A program made the translations under genes and the position numbers. Shown piece by piece: positions 12,962 to 14,594 of a stretch of 14,594 nucleotides of DNA. The notes below the pieces were generated by a model. The model made no database searches, was not told the DNA's origin, and saw nothing but the letters and a program-made list of their open reading frames with translations. Location: the NCBI GenBank assembly GCA_025362765.1, contig JANYFI010000307.1, positions 1 through 14,594 of the forward strand. Direction: 5' to 3'. The DNA comes from Ferruginibacter sp. (lineage in GTDB: Bacteria; Bacteroidota; Bacteroidia; Chitinophagales; Chitinophagaceae). The stretch's first letter is position 1, and each line of letters opens with the position of its first letter.

Positions 12962-14594
12962 TTAATTTCCATACACGCATAAAAATTTGATACGCATAAT
13001 TTTTAATTGCTCCCAGTTAAAATTACTGTCGGCCAGCTCTTCCTGTGCAATCTGCAGGCTGCTTGTTTCGCAGGCTTTAAAGTAATCAATAATTTCTTCC
13101 TGTTCATACTCGTCTACCATTTCATCAATGGCGTAGTCGAGGTTTAATTTTGTTCCGCTTGCTACAATGGTTTCCATTTCTTCCAGCAGTTCCGTAATGG
13201 TAAGGTCTTTAGTTTTGGCAATCGTTTCAAGTGGAATTTTTTTATCTACATTCTGAATGATAAAAATTTTATTGTTGTTTCTGTTTACCACCCCTTTCAT
13301 TATAAAATCATCGGGCCGCTGTACTTCATTTTCGCCAATGTATTCTACAATCAAATCAACAAACTTTTTGCCGTATCGCATCGCTTTGCCTTTACTTACG
13401 CCCTGGCATTTTTCCAGTTCTTCAATCGTTACAGGATACATGGTGGCCATGTCCTCCAGGCTGCCTTCCAGGAAAATAACAAAAGGCGGCAGGTATTTTT
13501 CTTTCGCCACTTTCTTTCGCAGGTCTTTCAGCAGTTCAAATAATTTTTGATCTGTAGCTATTGTGGAAGCGGCAACAGGGGCCACTTCGTCATCGTCGGC
13601 ATCCGCCTCTTCAAACAAATTATTTAATATTATTTTAAAAGATGCCGGCTTCTTTATAAAGGCTTGCCCTTTTTTTGTAATCTTTAACACACCGTATTCT
13701 TCTATGTCTTTTTGTATCAGTCTTTCCAGGATCATCTGGCGCATCAGTGAATTCCAAAAAAGCTCATCCCTGCTTTTGCCAATACCGAAAAAATCACGCT
13801 CATCGTGCCGGAACATTTTTACCTTCGGGTTTGGTTTGCCGCGTAAAATATGCATCAGGTATTCCATGGTAAATTGTTCATCTAAACCTTTTATTACAGT
13901 CAACACCTGGCTTGTTTCCGTTTTGGCTTCCATTAATTCTTTGGGGTTATTACAATTGTCGCACATTTTATTGTCGCATTGCGCCGTTTCATTTTCTTCC
14001 CCAAAATAATTCAATAAAATTTTTCTTCTGCAAACAGAACTTTCACAATAGGCCACGGTTTCATTGATCAATTGTGCGCCAACTTCCCTTTCGCTTAAAG
14101 GCTTATCCCTCATAAGGTGTTCCAGCTTGGCTACGTCCTTATGACTGTAGTATAAAATACAGTTACCTTCCAGGCCATCTCTGCCGGCACGGCCGGTTTC
14201 CTGGTAATAATTTTCTATTGATTTAGGGATGTTGTAATGAATCACAAAACGAACATCGGGTTTGTCAATGCCCATTCCAAAGGCGATTGTCGCCACAATT
14301 ACCTGCACATCTTCATTCAAAAATAAATCCTGTCTTTCTGCACGCAGCTTGCTGTCCAAACCTGCGTGATAAGCAACAGCTTTTATTCCATTTGCCATTA
14401 GCATGTCTGCAAGTTCTTCTGTTGTTTTTCGGTTGAGCGTATAAATAATTCCGCTTTTTCCTTTATTCTGAACAATGAATTTTACAATGCTTTTTATCGT
14501 TTGGTCTTTATTAATCTTCGGTTCAATCTGGTAATACAAATTTGGCCTGTTGAACGAAGACATAAATATTTTTGGATTGCGCAAACCGAGGTTC
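12962..14594 (-). CDS. recQ: ATP-dependent DNA helicase RecQ, C-terminal part
   Basis: The gene enters from the right edge, so the N-terminal ATPase lobe is missing from view; a TTG at 14584 is merely an internal Leu codon, as the frame stays open to the edge (…NLGLRNPK). RecQ is a 3'-to-5' SF2 helicase in recombination and fork repair. Counting from that Leu, the fragment shows SFNRPNLYY (about 10-18), the second helicase lobe with GIIYTLNRKTTEEL, VIVATIAFGMGIDKPDVR and motif VI QETGRAGRDG (128-137), then a zinc-binding cysteine cluster (about 180-210), a winged-helix RQC region, an HRDC domain (about 340-415) and a C-terminal helix-turn-helix of the HTH_40 type (about 430-540), usual in Bacteroidota RecQ. 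The metal site reads VCRR…QCDNKMCDNC, with a C-x4-C-x2-C spacing. It has its own terminator. Confidence 0.95.
   Translation of the reverse strand, partial: NLGLRNPKIFMSSFNRPNLYYQIEPKINKDQTIKSIVKFIVQNKGKSGIIYTLNRKTTEELADMLMANGIKAVAYHAGLDSKLRAERQDLFLNEDVQVIVATIAFGMGIDKPDVRFVIHYNIPKSIENYYQETGRAGRDGLEGNCILYYSHKDVAKLEHLMRDKPLSEREVGAQLINETVAYCESSVCRRKILLNYFGEENETAQCDNKMCDNCNNPKELMEAKTETSQVLTVIKGLDEQFTMEYLMHILRGKPNPKVKMFRHDERDFFGIGKSRDELFWNSLMRQMILERLIQKDIEEYGVLKITKKGQAFIKKPASFKIILNNLFEEADADDDEVAPVAASTIATDQKLFELLKDLRKKVAKEKYLPPFVIFLEGSLEDMATMYPVTIEELEKCQGVSKGKAMRYGKKFVDLIVEYIGENEVQRPDDFIMKGVVNRNNNKIFIIQNVDKKIPLETIAKTKDLTITELLEEMETIVASGTKLNLDYAIDEMVDEYEQEEIIDYFKACETSSLQIAQEELADSNFNWEQLKIMRIKFLCVYGN

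Noticed and set aside
13563..14009. Plus-strand 148-codon open frame inside recQ
   Set aside because: Low-complexity Ser-rich translation antisense to conserved RecQ domains; a shadow frame.
14582..14584. TTG as a start codon of recQ
   Set aside because: The frame continues to the window edge with NLGLRNPK, a conserved internal RecQ stretch, so the gene is truncated by the window, not short.

Overview
The window looks like chromosome from a Bacteroidota bacterium, most likely a member of the Chitinophagaceae; the family placement is inference. The signs are several upstream boxes matching the Bacteroidota -7 consensus TAnnTTTG, starts without clear Shine-Dalgarno sequences, moderate-to-low GC, and protein variants typical of that phylum (RecA, KdsB, RecQ with a C-terminal helix-turn-helix, Nfu with an N-terminal domain). 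The content is mainly housekeeping. I saw no tRNA, rRNA, CRISPR array, intact mobile element or prophage.

Layout. 1-1661 (minus): a circularly permuted ATP-grasp protein followed by the first 16 codons of an alpha-E (DUF403) protein that runs off the left edge; together they form the core of a widespread, poorly characterised peptide-ligase-like module. 1785-2537 (plus): kdsB, for lipopolysaccharide Kdo activation. 2568-3344 (minus): an inositol-monophosphatase-family phosphatase. 3345-3533: a repeat-rich spacer with a 31-nt palindrome and a C/G-rich dispersed repeat. 3534-4751 (plus): a family 2 glycosyltransferase with an unusual C-terminal Rossmann-like extension. 4841-5848 (minus): recA with its own terminator. 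5849-6416: a 568-bp gap holding the recA and uvrD/pcrA promoters, an orphan minus-strand terminator-like hairpin and degenerate TGG-containing repeats. 6417-8762 (plus): a UvrD/PcrA helicase. 8897-9496 (plus): an Nfu-type iron-sulfur carrier. 9553-9921 (minus): a small DoxX-like membrane protein sharing a bidirectional terminator with nfu. 9988-11724 (plus): a tightly coupled operon, pnuC - tag - NadR-type ribosylnicotinamide kinase. 11727-12821 (minus): a CorA magnesium channel. 12962-14594 (minus): the C-terminal three quarters of a RecQ helicase, entering from the right edge.

How the genes work together. The clearest functional unit is the nicotinamide riboside salvage pair (PnuC importer plus NadR-type kinase) with a 3-methyladenine DNA glycosylase translationally wedged between them. 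Four DNA repair or recombination genes (recA, uvrD/pcrA, tag, recQ) fall within 10 kb but in separate transcription units. KdsB and the glycosyltransferase both serve the cell envelope. Promoter boxes end only 4 nt before the ATG of uvrD/pcrA and of the phosphatase, suggesting leaderless or nearly leaderless mRNAs. I found no convincing wholly new system; the most intriguing leads are the ATP-grasp/alpha-E module, the glycosylase inside the NAD salvage operon, and the possible minus-strand transcript between recA and uvrD/pcrA.
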